DNA of 64,000 nucleotides from contig OX438743.1 of assembly GCA_949316235.1 (NCBI GenBank), positions 32,767,242-32,831,241 on the forward strand, given 5' to 3'. This DNA comes from Oegoconia quadripuncta (lineage: Eukaryota; Arthropoda; Insecta; Lepidoptera; Autostichidae). The first letter of the stretch is position 1. Each line of letters opens with the position of its first letter. This document shows positions 1-11,759 of this stretch, in pieces. Position numbers and translations under genes: made by a program. The notes beneath the pieces are model-generated. The model ran no database searches. It was not told where the DNA came from and saw only the letters and a list, made by a program, of their open reading frames with translations.

Positions 1-2030
1 AAACATATTATGACAAAGTTGTTGATGAAGGTGCTTCTATACTAAAATAACTGAAATGGCTTGTCATGAGATCTCACAAGTTTTTACGTCAGTAGAATTG
101 CGTTGCGGGATTTACAATTTTTGTACATTTTATGTTTACAGGATACAATTTATCGTATGATGTGAATCATTTTGTGTGAATGAACATGTCCGTTAGACTT
201 ATTTTCCGAAAATATATCGCGTGTAATAAAAATTATCACTAAAATCTGTTCTCAAGTTAAGAATATTTTTTTTTCGGAAAATTTAGCATGTTAGCTATCA
301 AGCTTGACTCACGACTAGTTCGTATTTATAGTTCGAAACATTGTGCTCTAACACAGTGATAGGATTAAATGACTTATACCTACCTATGTCGAAATGTAAA
401 GTAAAATTCACTGAAAATAAATCCAAACTAATAAAAATGTCTAAAAATATTTTCTAACTTATCCAAATAATATTAGTAATACATAAGTATGGATGTTTAT
501 TTGTTGGATACTTAAACAAGGTAAAACCAATGAATGGATTTGCATGAAATTGAATACGCCCTGGAATAGGACATAGGATATTTTTATACTGACAAAGTGC
601 GTAGTTCTTGAACAAATTATACATATAAACGTATTCCACGCGAGTGAAGCCACTATAACATAAAATCCATCAAAGAGTTCCAGATTCTTCAGACCCTCGT
701 CTTCATGTGTAATGGAAAGTGCTCATGGCAACAAAACAAACTAGCCCAAATTCGGCTATCTTACCATTTACCATCACAGAGCTCCATCATCAGATCAGCT
801 CGATGGTATCATAATTACACTGTCATCGAACTTACGTAAATATGTCAAATTTCAGTTCAATCAGATACCAGCAAGTGGTTGAAAAATGGTTTGCAAATTT
901 TGAAACGGACAACTTACCTACTTACATACGAACATTGCCAGCTAAATAACAGCTTGTAATATACACCGATAAAACCGAGCTTTAAACATGTACCCCGCTG
1001 GGAATCGAACGTACGACATGTTTATATTGAGCCACGAAGGCAATAATTATATACAATGTATTTCATATACTAACATAATCTGATGAGCAAGTAATTATGA
1101 TGATTAAAGCAAAAAGTCTTCACTCTATTTAAACACCCGTGACGTCGGTCGCCCACCTCATTTCAATTTATCATTTCCACCGGATGGCTAGAAGTTCCAT
1201 ATCGGGGGGATCGGGGACCTTTCAAGGCGTCTTTTGGGAAATTCGCGCCAAAGTTCCGCTTTAAATATTTTAATAAACCCGTATTAAAGTCGTAAAAAAC
1301 ACTTTGCGCTCTCGTTTTTTCCCTGCGACACCCCACCGACGATTTTGCCGCAAATTTCAAGTGCATAGGTACTGTGGTTAGGAAGGGTACAGGCAAGCTT
1401 TGTACAGAGCTGTTTCATTATTCATAATGCTTTGTTCGGAAGTTATGTGCCTGTTTTGGGCATGTTTCTGATGTATTTGACGGCTAGGGTTTTGATATAA
1501 CATTTTAGAGGGAATTGGCTGTTTTTGACCATTGTTAGTGTGCAAAATCTAAAATAAGCGTTACGTATTATTAGGCACAGTAAAATTTAAGTGGGCATCC
1601 AATCCTATTTCAAAAGGATTATTAAGTATGAAAGCTCTTGAATTTAAACGGAAAACATTTATAACTTTAACGCACTCAAACGTAACTACATAAGCTTAGT
1701 AATAATTACAAAGGTGTTCGATAAAATTTAAATCGTTTAAACTGGGCCTAGATATGTACCTACTTATGAACCCGATTCTATATACATACGACCTGAAAAT
1801 ACACAATACTAGCGACTCACCCCGGCTTCACATCACTTTCCAAAAACATAATATAATATTCATATAACCCTTTCGGAATTCCCAAAATTATAGTGTTATC
1901 TGTATCAAAGTACGTCACATAGTTAGAACATCTAAGCGCACAAAAGAAAGATGCGGACTGCTAAGGTATGAGTTACTGTTCCCTGATTTCTACAATCTTG
2001 AGATCTTCAAATTTATTATAAATACCTAGG
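1..2030. other. Left flank, no gene recognised
   Basis: AT-rich sequence with no coding region I can support. The one noticeable patch is about 1140-1400, which is richer in G+C and carries an open minus-strand frame of 77 codons without recognisable protein character. The stretch near 628-655 resembles the 3' part of a Lep1-type Helitron (a 'cacgcg..gaagcc' motif) but lacks the terminal CTAG. Nothing else stands out. Confidence 0.4.
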
Positions 2031-2035
2031 CATTA

Positions 2036-2110
2036 ACTGGCATCACACGCTTCATCTTCGGCTACAACGTCGCTTTCAGGTGAGATTGTGATCAAACGTG
2101 TCTTTACTCC
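2036..2110 (+). repeat. Dispersed repeat fragment ('gagattgtg(g)tcaaacg' family)
   Basis: The segment has a 'cttcatcttcgg..' block followed by 'gagattgtgatcaaacg'. The same pair of blocks occurs in reverse complement at about 7985-8075. This identifies it as a dispersed repeat, although it ends in a good-looking splice donor context (cag/gtgaga). Confidence 0.5.
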
Positions 2111-2387
2111 GCCATAAAAAATAGTGCTATGGTTTTTTTGTTCTGTAATTAATTTTATATTCATGAAATAGTATTCAATGTGTTTAATAATTATTAGTAG
2201 TTGTCGAGTTTCCCACTATCGATTTTTGGAGTTATGTGAGTTTTCGTCTTCAAATTTTGTAAGTAAATTTGGGCGATTTAGTTTTGCGAGTTGCCTCCTA
2301 AGCCCAGGGGGCAGCCCCATTTTTGTGAGTCGAAACTTATTGACAGACAACAGGAACTTTAACAAATAAAACAACTTTTTATTTTAT

Positions 2388-2492
2388 TCTTTATTATCCT
2401 TGGACATACACGCAGCGCCATTTAGTTCCACACAAAGTAACAAGAGTTGTATTATGGATACGATACACGTATATTAATCACTCAAACATATG
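2388..2492 (-). repeat. tRNA-SINE 3' fragment (family 3)
   Basis: The reverse complement carries the 'tccataatacaactcttg..' and 'gtccaaggat' tail that also ends the full copy at 15690-15965. Only the 3' body is present; the tRNA-like head is missing. It is an old truncated insertion. Confidence 0.55.
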
Positions 2493-2937
2493 TCCTTAGC
2501 AGAATTCGAAACAGTGACATTTGAGGATAGCAGTTGTATGTGGTCATGTGTCGTAGTCATTCTATTGATGCCTAGGCAGATCGTTATGTATGGCGGATAG
2601 TCCGCTTTTACAGAATACTATGCTGCTCAGAGCGTGTTGGTTAGGTTCCTTTGGATACTATGGGGGATCACGCAGTAAAGTTCTCTGGGCAGCACAGAAT
2701 CCTATTATACAGGAAATGTCCGCTATAGTTAACGTCCACTTAGGCATTAATGGTTAATTTAAGTTAGGCAAGACGTGTATTAGGTAAAAGAAAGTGTAAA
2801 TAGGTATTTACACTCTTCTTTCAAAATTGTAAAAAAAATAAAATAAAATCATGGTCGTTGGGTATTTCGGAAATAGGTAAAAAAATTGTATTGTCCGTAA
2901 CTGAATTCCAAATATGTTTATAATAGTTTTATGCAAA

Positions 2938-2974
2938 GTGAAATATTCACTGCAGGGAGCAGTGAATATTTCAC
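2938..2974. repeat. Perfect hairpin, 16-bp arms
   Basis: The arms at 2938-2953 and 2959-2974 are exact reverse complements around the 5-nt loop aggga. No terminal-repeat element or target duplication is visible around it. It may be a local inverted duplication. Confidence 0.7.
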
Positions 2975-3259
2975 AAAGTGCGTACGTTTTGGTTTCGGCT
3001 CTCGGTGTGAATAAAATAATCGTATTGTGCAGATTTTCCATTTTCCCCATAAAAATCCGTGCAAAATCGTCGGAACACCATCACATTATGCGACTGCGGT
3101 GGATGAAATTATCATAAACGTATAGTCGTATAACATTCATATACCTGGGGCTCTCAGCTTCGTGGCTGCATACTCTACGTTGCAAAATCCCTTTAAGGGT
3201 TTCTCAAAACTTTATAAACATCTAGCTACCTAGTCCTTTATAAACCTAAGGGATAAAAC

Positions 3260-3480
3260 AGTACCTACTTTTTAACTGACTCTAAAAAAGGAGGTGGTGC
3301 TATGTTCGTCTGTATGTATATTTTTTGTATGTACAACCACATTTTGTCAATTGCTAACAGATTGGGATGATTGTTTTTTTCTTTTATAGTCTTTATTGCG
3401 GAATCTGTGGTTAAGTAGGTAGACGGTGAATTGAAATTGTTTGAAGTTGGGGGTCATAGAAGTCAAATAGTAGCGAACTA
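3260..3480 (+). repeat. Dispersed repeat of the 'ttaactgactctaaaaaaggaggtg' type
   Basis: The segment begins 'tttttaactgactctaaaaaaggaggtgg' and continues with a 'tatgtatgtac' run. A related copy starts near 26637 ('accgacttcaaaaaggagccg'). Sequences of this type are very common in lepidopteran genomes. No coding capacity is seen. Confidence 0.45.
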
Positions 3481-5500
3481 TGCGCGATAATTGACAGCTA
3501 AAAATAGGCAAAACAATCGGTATCAGAGCTCAGCAATAGTCATTATATCATCAAAATATACAACTAATTACATACTATGTGGGTTTATCTCCGGAGTGCT
3601 CAGGTCTTAACCAAATTTATGTGGGAAGACTCTGGTCGTAAACCTTATTGACGAAGATATAACGTAACAAACATCCAAAAAAAATCTGTCGAACTGAGGA
3701 CCTCCTCGTTTATGAAGTAACTTAAAAATCGTTCAGTTTCTGGATAACTGGCTAGAATAGGACAGAAGTATATTAGTCACTACAGACAATACTCAATAAA
3801 AGTCGTATCTGTGTTTTGAAATGGACAGCAGATGGAAATGAAAGGAATGTAATTGAATTTCAGTAACCATGTGGTCCGTGTGTAATCCCTATTCCATCGA
3901 CAAAGGCTGCCAACGTTTTTTATTTTCTACGGATAGGTTTATGAATGTATAACGGCTACTGGGAAAAACAACCTTATGATGAAAGTAAGGGTTATTATTT
4001 TTTTTTTTGATCACGTACGAACCTGAGAGTTGCAGGGCTATTGACAAATTTAGGGAGCAACTGGTTCGCGACTACTTCGAAGACTCCCAATGATGGTGAC
4101 TGTGGTATAAAAAGTAACACGGCAACACTGATTTTGGACTGTAAATTTGCTTGTTTTGTAAAACTAACTACAGGAAAATAAATACTTTTTGAATCATCAT
4201 CGTTTATGTTTGTTTGAAGCTTGGGAAAGTTTTCTTTAGTGACAAGGCTTGTTTACCTGCAGTTCATTGGCCTGACGTTCCGTAAGATAGGATTTCTGAT
4301 GCTGGCTTAGTGCCTGTCGGGAGAGCGCTCCAAGATCGCCGACGTGGAGGAGTTGTATTTCCGGCAAAAACCCGCAGGCACAGAGCCTACTCTGTGGATG
4401 ACAACGTGGGATTGCCCAAATAACCAAACCAAGGCTATTATCCAGAGATAGCCACTAGGCTTGTCGAATGAATTGCTTAATTAGATTGTGGCCAATCTGG
4501 TCTCGTTTTCTTGTTTTTAATTTGGAAGGTTTAACACTCTTTCGATTTTATACTTTTGTTTTATATTTTTTACAATTACTCAGATGTCTTGGTTAGTATT
4601 TTGGCGGTGTTGCAAAAATACTTGGATTAGAAGTTCTATCATTTCAAGGTATTTTTATTCATCATCGTCAGGAAAACGTCTAAATCATTTCCTCCACTTC
4701 AGTAGAAGTAGAAGATATCAGTGATGGGCAATTTGCGGATATATTTTCAACATTTAATTGAAAAAATGTTGTCCTAAAAATCCCTAACGTTTCGGTCAAC
4801 GACGAACGACGAAATATTAATTAGCAAACTTGTCGAGTGCGTTACCTACATGATAAGTAGATATATAAGCAAATCACAAGCTCAGGCCCCTATTACATAA
4901 ACTTGACAATTATACCATTCGGATTACAGTTTTGGTTGAATTTGAAGATGTGTTACTTAACATTTAACATTTTCAGTAATGTATCAAACGTCACTGTAAT
5001 TCACATTTTGTCACGATATGGAGATAGTTTTGAAAACTGCCAGGTAAAAAGGAAAAAATCACCACTGACTGAAATTCCTCCAAAGTAAAAGTAATTAAGA
5101 AAGATAAGTAACAGTAAAATAGCAAAGTTTACTTTTGATAAATATTGGAATCTAACAAAAGAATTTTTCACATGCATACCTTTTGAAATTTATTTATGTT
5201 ACGTTAATATAAGAGAAAAGTATCATTTAATGTAAGTACCTAACAGTCGTTTCATAACTTAATCAATATTACAAAGGTTTCTATATCAAAGGACGCCCGA
5301 CTGAAGACTCAAACCCGGGACCGTTTAATTCAATTTCTTAGCCGTCTCGAAGCTACTGTGCCGATAATAACATTTTGAACTCACTTATCAATATCGGCTT
5401 TGTGAGTTTCTCTTTTATAATAATCTACCTTGGGAATATAGCTGAAGCATTGTATTTCTTTTTATTTCATTGAAAAGTTAGAAAACCTCCCATAATATCA
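3481..5500. other. Gene-poor stretch with repeat-like GC-richer patch at 4236-4427
   Basis: No coding exon is supported. The segment 4236-4427 is richer in G+C and holds an open minus-strand frame of 63 codons. It has no recognised domain or convincing splice context and looks like a degraded mobile-element remnant. Confidence 0.35.
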
Positions 5501-5504
5501 TTAA

Positions 5505-5690
5505 ACAAACGAAAGATTTTAAAAGTTAAATATCTTGGAAATAGCTGTACCAATTGCTAACAAACATAGCTACCTACCATTTCGCAAATTTGGGTTTGCG
5601 AAAAAGAAATTCTTGTTTTCAATGAATTCAGTCGTTTTGGCGCTGCCGTGGTACAGACAGACAAAGGCTTGAGACTCAACTGAAAATGAT
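5505..5690. repeat. Dispersed repeat ('aatatcttggaaatagctgtacc..cgttttggcgct')
   Basis: This stretch shares its order of short blocks ('gttaaatatctt', 'attgctaac', 'gttttggcgct', 'acagacagac') with 11040-11225, 44030-44215, 50210-50400 (reverse), 55260-55440 and 63200-63300. All are diverged. The family is an old non-coding interspersed repeat. Confidence 0.45.
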
Positions 5691-6013
5691 GACGCTAGCA
5701 ATTACAAAGGCAAAGAGCGAGATGAAGGTAAGTAAGTAAGTAGTTATGATTAAATGCACATATTTAAAACATGTGACGATATTTTGGCTGAAATTACTAA
5801 TAATCAAAGTAGATGTTGTATAGACCTTTATTACCTGACTTTCATCCTGATTCGTGAATGCTTATCAAAATTATAAACGTTTGTATTATTTTATAGCAAA
5901 CCTTAATCACAGAAGTATATCCATTGAGTTATTATTCTTTAGTTTTAGATCAACAATCGGCAACAACTTGATGTTCTATGACAAAAGCACAGGTAGTTCA
6001 CAAAACCTTCAAG

Positions 6014-6159
6014 AAACGAGCCTACACCTTCCTCAAAGGCCGGCAACGCATCTGTGACCCTTTTGGTGTTGCGGGTGTCCATGGGCGGCGGTGATTGCTT
6101 TCCATCAGGTGACCCGCATGCTCGTTTGCCGCCCTCTCAAATAAAAAAAAAAAAAAAAA
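6014..6159 (+). mobile_element. Non-LTR/SINE 3' end with poly(A) ('gccggcaacgcatctgtgaccc' family)
   Basis: The block contains 'ggccggcaacgcatctgtga', 'ttgcgggtgtccatgggcgg' and 'catgctcgtttgccgccctc', then a run of about 17 A. A nearly identical copy lies at 54210-54350, also ending in poly(A). The A tail and truncated 5' end indicate target-primed retrotransposition. I recognise this tail as one very common in Lepidoptera, usually attributed to RTE-like LINEs or SINEs that use them; the attribution is from memory. Confidence 0.75.
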
Positions 6160-6331
6160 GTTTTCCGACCTTGTTACATCTTAACGGTATTTTCCCATTT
6201 TGATATAACTTAAATTGTACGAACAGTCAATTTAAATCGACATAAAGCCAGTTCGGCAAAGTCTGTAAACACATATTTAAATGTGACATGCAATAAATAT
6301 TGCATGTCACAATTGAGTTTGAGACACTCAC

Positions 6332-6396
6332 CTGGCTCTGTCGTCACATATCTCACTCAGCATTTCCTCCAAATCAGTGGACAATGTATTCAGCAA
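6332..6396 (-). CDS. Putative internal coding exon, minus strand (exon B)
   Basis: On the minus strand a pyrimidine tract ending in acag precedes an open segment that begins LLNTLSTDLEEMLSEICDDR and ends at a consensus donor AG/gtgagt. Read in phase 0 it has no stop; it is 65 nt long and ends with two extra bases. The acidic heptad-like pattern suggests a helical segment. I do not recognise the protein. Its phase fits the segment at 28399-28474 only if that exon is read in its alternative frame. A C-terminal partner at 2033-2082 was considered and rejected because that sequence is a dispersed repeat. Confidence 0.4.
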
Positions 6397-6429
6397 CTGT
6401 GAAATAAACCAAAACATAATTTATATTTT

Positions 6430-6795
6430 CATGTAGTATAGTAGTCATACATTTATGAGAATTTGTTCTATGCAAAAAAATATAACCTTATTCGCTAAAA
6501 ATAGTGATAGGTACAATGTTAATACCAGGAATAAGAGCCAGTTTTCTGTTTATGTTAGCCGACTTCACAAAGTTAGTAAATCCTTCAAACGGCAATGTAT
6601 ACGCTTTTATAATAAGGTTCCAGTAGACATTCAAAATTTGCATTTAAATATATTTAAAGTAATCATAAAACAGAAATTATTAGCAAAAGGGTATTATAAA
6701 ATCTCTGACTATTTGAATGATAAGTAAGCATGGCCATAGCTGTCATATTATTCATATATTTATCAAATCACAAATTGTAACCCATAATCTGTTTA
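6430..6795 (+). pseudogene. C-terminal remnant of a CR1/jockey-like non-LTR reverse transcriptase
   Basis: A 90-codon open frame (6455-6727) contains 'SRLHKVSKSFKRQCIRFYNK' followed by 'VPVDIQNL' and '[16 protein letters not shown]'. This is the pattern that closes the ORF2 protein of a common insect LINE family. A second, more decayed copy is at 51600-51985. The reverse transcriptase core and endonuclease are absent, so this is a 5'-truncated insertion. It runs into the 3'-end sequence at 6796, which is duplicated in inverted orientation. CR1 versus jockey assignment is from motif memory. Confidence 0.7.
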
Positions 6796-6883
6796 AAAGA
6801 GCAACCCCAGAGTTTCTTGCTCGTTCTTCTCTGGGGCTGACTCCCCAGAGAAGAACGAGCAAGAAACTCTAGGGTTGCTCTTT
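6796..6883. repeat. 41-bp snapback of the LINE 3' end
   Basis: Arm 6796-6836 and arm 6843-6883 are reverse complements with one mismatch, around the 6-nt loop ctgact. The left arm starts aaagagcaacccc and is the normal 3'-terminal sequence of the LINE. The same sequence follows the related copy at 51940-51980 and occurs in reverse at 54757-54800. The right arm is therefore an inverted duplicate. Confidence 0.8.
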
Positions 6884-7861
6884 GTGAATGAGCAGTAAAT
6901 TTAAATGTAATATTAATAGTGACGTTTTCAAGTGATAATTTTATCATATGAAATAAAATATTTTGATTTGATTTGAGTAGGTAGTTAAAATTCACTATAC
7001 ACTCACTGGCCCTGAGATAGGCCTACAGTTCACACAATGTTAGTTGGTATCAGTAATTCCTAATAACAGGAATACTCTCACATAATTGATTTCTGGAAAA
7101 TAAATCATTCAACAAATAATAATTCCAAATATCTTGAAAATATAAACTGCACTCCAAATCTCCTAGATTCTAATCAATCAATTTGATAAAAACGGCGTTT
7201 GAATTTTAAGAAATTCGAATTTAAAAGATCTGTAGCTTTGCCTTCGAAATTCAAACTTCGGTCACTAGGTCCTTTTTTCTAATTATTTTCATTTTAAATT
7301 TTTTTATTATGTTTCGTGCATAAGATTCCTTTGCAAATAATAACATAACATTTAATTAATTAATTGAAAATTTTAAGGTAATTTCGTATGATCCACCTTA
7401 CTTATTCAAACATCGACGACGGCGTTCGATTCCCTATTCACCCCCGAGTCCGGGGCACATATTGGAATCGTTGTTCGGGAAATGAGTTAAACCTCGTTCA
7501 CCGCAGCCGCCAGGCTTAGATGTTTGCTCTAATCGGTTACACAAGTCTAATGCAAATGGCGAACCATAGAACTTGTTTGAAACAGAAATATAAAATAGAG
7601 CGATATTAGATAAAGCCCTGGAAATAAACACAATTTTAATGAATACGGAAGTAAGATGAAAATCAACCAATTAATCATTAATTTTATATAACTGATAAAG
7701 TATGGGTAAGTGACCTAGTGAGTGGAGCTGTTCCCTAATTGTGAGTACGTAAAGTAATACTGCATTTTTATGCTCATGGAAAGCGTCAATTATAAACATA
7801 AATTGTTTCTTAGTTACATGGTAGGTATCTTATATTAAAGGAACACTGAAATTAAACAATT

Positions 7862-7976
7862 TAATCAAAAAAGAATGCCGCTTCCAACCGGTCGCCCTGG
7901 AAATCTATGGGGAGATCTATGTTCAGCAGTGGATATACTGTCGCTGATAGGGATGATAATGATGAATCGAAAAAAA
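7862..7976 (+). repeat. Non-LTR 3' tail fragment ('gttcagcagtgga' family)
   Basis: The segment holds 'gccgcttccaaccggtcgcc' then 'atgttcagcagtggatatac' and a 'gatgataatgatga' tail. Related pieces are at 9598-9690 (+), 27664-27760 (-), 34048-34082 (-) and 57470-57570 (+). They are truncated LINE ends ending in a (GATGAT)n-like tail. Confidence 0.6.
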
Positions 7977-7984
7977 AGGAACAT

Positions 7985-8075
7985 TTTTTATGATTAACTG
8001 GATACGCGTTTGACCACAATCTCGCCTGATTGGTTGAAAAGTGTCGATGTGGCCGAAGATGAAGCACACGATTTC
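7985..8075 (-). repeat. Dispersed repeat fragment, reverse copy of 2036-2110 family
   Basis: In reverse complement the segment reads 'cttcatcttcggccac' followed by 'gcgagattgtggtcaaacgc', matching the block order at 2036-2110. Confidence 0.5.
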
Positions 8076-8659
8076 AGTAAAGGCTATAATTCAAGAAAGA
8101 CTGACGCCGGACGTTGGCTGTTCGCATTATGAAGAGTCGAACCGCTTAGTGCGAATGAATGAAAACATAGCTAAGGTTAATTACATACGGGTGTAATCCC
8201 TCCCCACGCCTAGTAGTCCGAAGATGAAATGGCGATTTGCGATTAATTTATAAAAGGTTCGTTGTTTTATTATTATTTTTATAAACAATATTGTTGTTTG
8301 GAATACTTTTGACCTGCACAATCACGTGTTCAATTGGTCAGGATAAATAAGCACCTTATTTGTCAAGTGTGTGTGCTAAATATTGTCGAAAATAAATTAT
8401 TCGATATTCGAAAAGTCACATTAAATTACAGTATGACGAGCTGGCCCACCAATCGCAAAAGCCGTGTGTAACCAGATTTAGGTATTTGCTTAGTTCGCAC
8501 AGTTCGCAGACGGGGTGGAGTTGCAAAAAAGTTTCTCAAATAAAATCTCGTCGCAAACCGCAGCCTATCCACGCGGAACACCCTGCGCGTTATGCTGACT
8601 GCTACACGTTTTATTAGCGCGAAATATTTTTCAGCGTTTTCCAACGTACCACAGAATAG

Positions 8660-8905
8660 GAATACTCAGGACGATGGAGTGGATGATATCAATAAAACAG
8701 GGCTGAAAAAAAATTCTGAATTCATATTTTTATCTTCAGGTATTAGCGAAATTAATAATATACCAGCTGTATTTATAGTTCCCGGTTCTGCTATCCTGGT
8801 ATTTTGAAGTGCCAATGGGATGCAAATATCACCCTGAAAATATGTAATGTAAACCATATTCACTGTAATGAACATAACAGTGTAATTTGCCAGAGTAGGA
8901 CATTT
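8660..8905 (-). repeat. Dispersed repeat shared with 34650-34780
   Basis: The reverse complement contains 'cactgttatgttcattac', then 'tggtttacattaca' and 'ttttcag', then a cacttcaaaa block. The same order appears on the plus strand at 34650-34780. Both can be translated (VYITYFQ / VYITHFQ), which suggests a decayed mobile-element coding region, but no known domain is recognisable. Confidence 0.4.
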
Positions 8906-9499
8906 AACACGAATTTTAGTTTCATAATAAGGAATTTAAGTCATGAGACAAAAAATTATTTAACATGTGTGCATGTTCAAGCCTCTCCCGTGGGTATTGT
9001 AAAGGAAGCCTAAAGCGTGAATTTAACAGCATAGACCAGTCATGGGTAGCAGCATCATTGAAGTAGAGTTTCCAAAGAAATCTATGGATTATCAACGCGC
9101 CTTTATCCTCCCATGGTAAGCGATCCAAATAGGCTATAATACTAGAGGCTTATAGTTCCAGTGATATGATTAGTGAAAAGTGTTTTCATTTATTATTAAC
9201 ATCTTATAGAATTCCATTGTTGAACAAGCCAAACGACAATGAGATTTGAATCATATTTCCGTGGGAGAATTTACCCTAACCACCACGCGGGCAGATTGGT
9301 GATTTCAGATATTTTGACTGCTTCGCATCAAAGACGGTGCTACCCATTTGGGCTTTGCTGTTCATCAAGTTCATGGTTCATTCATGACACACACGGAAAA
9401 TGACTGCCTACCTGAGACTATTCTGCCGGAAGCCATATGATAAATATTTCCATTGAATTATTGTATAATACAATATACTAAGAGTTATATTAAACACAC

Positions 9500-9690
9500 A
9501 GAAGAACTGATGGCCGTTGAGTTAAGTTCTGGAGTCGTGACCACGCACCGGCAAGAGCAGCGTGTGGTGTCCATCCACAAAGTGAAGTAGATGTACTGGC
9601 CGCTTCCAACTGGTCGCTCTGGATATTGGTAGGGGAAATCTATGTTCAGCAGTGGAAATTCTGTAGCTGATATGATGATGATGCTCTTCG
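9500..9690 (+). repeat. Non-LTR retroelement C-terminus and 3' tail, decayed
   Basis: Blocks 'caccggcaagagcagcgt' and 'gccgcttccaactggtcgct' are followed by 'atgttcagcagtggaaatt' and a gatgatgatg tail. This is the arrangement of a LINE 3' end seen elsewhere in the window. It has no open frame left. Confidence 0.55.
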
Positions 9691-10905
9691 AGAGTTCTCT
9701 ATTGTGGATTAATGAGATGATATACATATTGCGAACACATGCAAATCGGTTTACGTGTAACCAGGAATTCTTAAAAGGAATTGTCTTTGTTCGTTGCTCG
9801 ATATCCCTCCATGAGGTTCAACGAACTGCGGTACATACAAAAGTTGTTGCTAAGCAACAGATATAGAAACATTACGCCCTCCAAAATTATTTTTAAACTC
9901 CTTCAAACCTAAACAGCTTTTATTTAAGAGCTAAATTTGTATAATCACAAACACAATTTAACGTTGTAGGTTCATAAACTTTATGAACTGGGTCAAAAGG
10001 TGCATTACAAGCATCATTAGGAAAGACGAAAGCTGTTTTAGTATTGATTTTACGTTTTAATGATATAAAAGTCACTTTATAATAACGTCTCTATCCAATT
10101 AAATAAAATAATTCACAGTGTAACCTAGTATTTCTTTGGATTGGATATTTCATAGATAATGCGTTTGATTTATTTAATTTTTAACACGAAATAAAATGCG
10201 CTTATTGACTTTATTACATCAAGAATGGACAATAAATCGTTACTTTATATTAAACCAAATAAAAATGTGAAACTTATAGATCTATGCAACAATAAAATTA
10301 CAAAAAATATTATTTATAACGTGCAGGTAGGTAGTATATTTACATGTATCATCCGCACGAAATGCATGTTACATAATGCTAATTGTAATAAATCTTAACA
10401 AATCTGGGTTTTACGTTTTTATGGATATGGAGGATGCGTCGTTTTGATACAAGTATACTTCACTTAATAGAAGGTCACAACTATAAAAATCACATCGTAC
10501 AATTTGACCCATAAAAAAATCGTTTTCATGTTCACAATCATGAACTGTATTTGTGTACATTATATAGGTAGGTATATACTTGGCACATAAAATACAGCAT
10601 TTGCAAACAAACATTTTCTTTTTATCGGCTTATAAAGTGCACTGAAGGCGAGAGCGCTTCAAAATTCGCATAAAGCTAACGAGGTTCGTCTAATTGTTTG
10701 GAAGTGTCTCATAATGTCGCAATGGGGAATTTTCACATTCCAGCTATTATTTCTTTATATTTCTTTGAGCATTTAATGTTATGAGAATGATATTTCATAC
10801 TACACAGTACAAGCTAACTTATAAGATTGTCACGATTTTAGTCGAAAGTGCCTTCAGCATATCCCTAGTAAGAAATGATTGGATGCTAACGTATAGACAG
10901 TTAAA
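9691..10905. other. Gene-free stretch
   Basis: AT-rich sequence. I see no exon, transposon end or structured repeat that I can support. Confidence 0.35.
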
Positions 10906-11039
10906 TAACTATAATAAAATACAATACAATACAAATACTCTTTATTGCGCAAAATAATTAAAATAATTTTTGATGATAACAATAGAACACAATTAGAATA
11001 TAATTGGAAATGAAAACTCCCGAGAGTCTGTCGAAACGG

Positions 11040-11225
11040 AAATATAAACCAGATAAAAAAACTGTGTTAAAAGCTAAATATCTTTGAAACGGCTAAACCG
11101 ATTGTCTTCAAACTATACTACCGTCTAGAAAAAACAGATTGCGAAAGAAAAATCGTTTTCTCATCATCCGTTTTGGCGCTACAAGCCACAAACAGATAGA
11201 CACTTATAAACATGAGTTAAACTTT
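11040..11225. repeat. Dispersed repeat ('aaagctaaatatctttgaaacggctaaacc' family)
   Basis: The segment contains 'aagctaaatatctttgaaac', 'ggctaaaccgattg' and 'ccgttttggcgctacaagcc', then 'acagatagac'. The same order is found in several other diverged copies in the window (5505-5690, 44030-44215, 55260-55440). Confidence 0.5.
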
Positions 11226-11341
11226 AAAAATATAATATTGTTTATCTTTAATGATCTTCATGTGTATACCGTCATCGTCATATTTTAATCCCTCATGCAG
11301 AGAAAAGACGGGAAGTGAATATTTTGTCGTATAAAGCTAAG

Positions 11342-11483
11342 CGCACATTATGTCGGCTCGCAGCGGATCGGGATGGGCCACATTTGTGTAATAATGTGAT
11401 CCGCTCCGCCCCGGCATAGTGTGCGATAGCGGGTGGATGTATTATTGCGACCCGGTCCGCTGCGATCCGACATAATGCGTGCT
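11342..11483. mobile_element. Small inverted-repeat element (MITE-like)
   Basis: The left end 'gcacattatgtcggctcgca' plus 'gcggatcggg' is the near reverse complement of the right end 'ggtccgctgcgatccgacat' plus 'aatgcgtgc'. The element is about 140 bp with terminal repeats near 30 bp and is markedly GC-richer than its surroundings. No transposase is present. Target duplications are not clear, so the superfamily is left open. Confidence 0.6.
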
Positions 11484-11759
11484 AATTTTTCATTTTTTAT
11501 ATTAAGGTTTAATTTCATTGAATATAATTGTTTTGAGTTCAAGTTAATTCAACGTATTCCGGAAGAGGTATTAATAAAATTTGTATAGCGTGAAGTATCC
11601 TCTTGTGAATGCTATGCATCTCAAATTCCAAATTGTACTACAAAATGCAAATGCCGACATTAACCATGAGTCCCCCCGAGCCTCCGGGTGTCGGTTGAAC
11701 ACCCTCTTCCCGGCTTGTGAATAATGTGATTCGTAACTGCTACGATAAACTGTCATACC

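Noticed and set aside
1163..1396. 77-codon minus-strand frame in a GC-richer patch
   Set aside because: No domain, start context or splice site supports it; it is kept only as a note in the flank description.
2033..2082. Minus-strand terminal exon that would extend the 6332-6396 exon in phase (acidic tail, stop, nearby AATAAA)
   Set aside because: The same sequence recurs in reverse at 7985-8075 as part of a dispersed repeat, and the acceptor has almost no pyrimidine tract.
8592..8807. Plus-strand frame with a mitochondrial-looking N-terminus
   Set aside because: Its 3' half overlaps, antisense, a repeat shared with 34650-34780. No domain or splice support was found.
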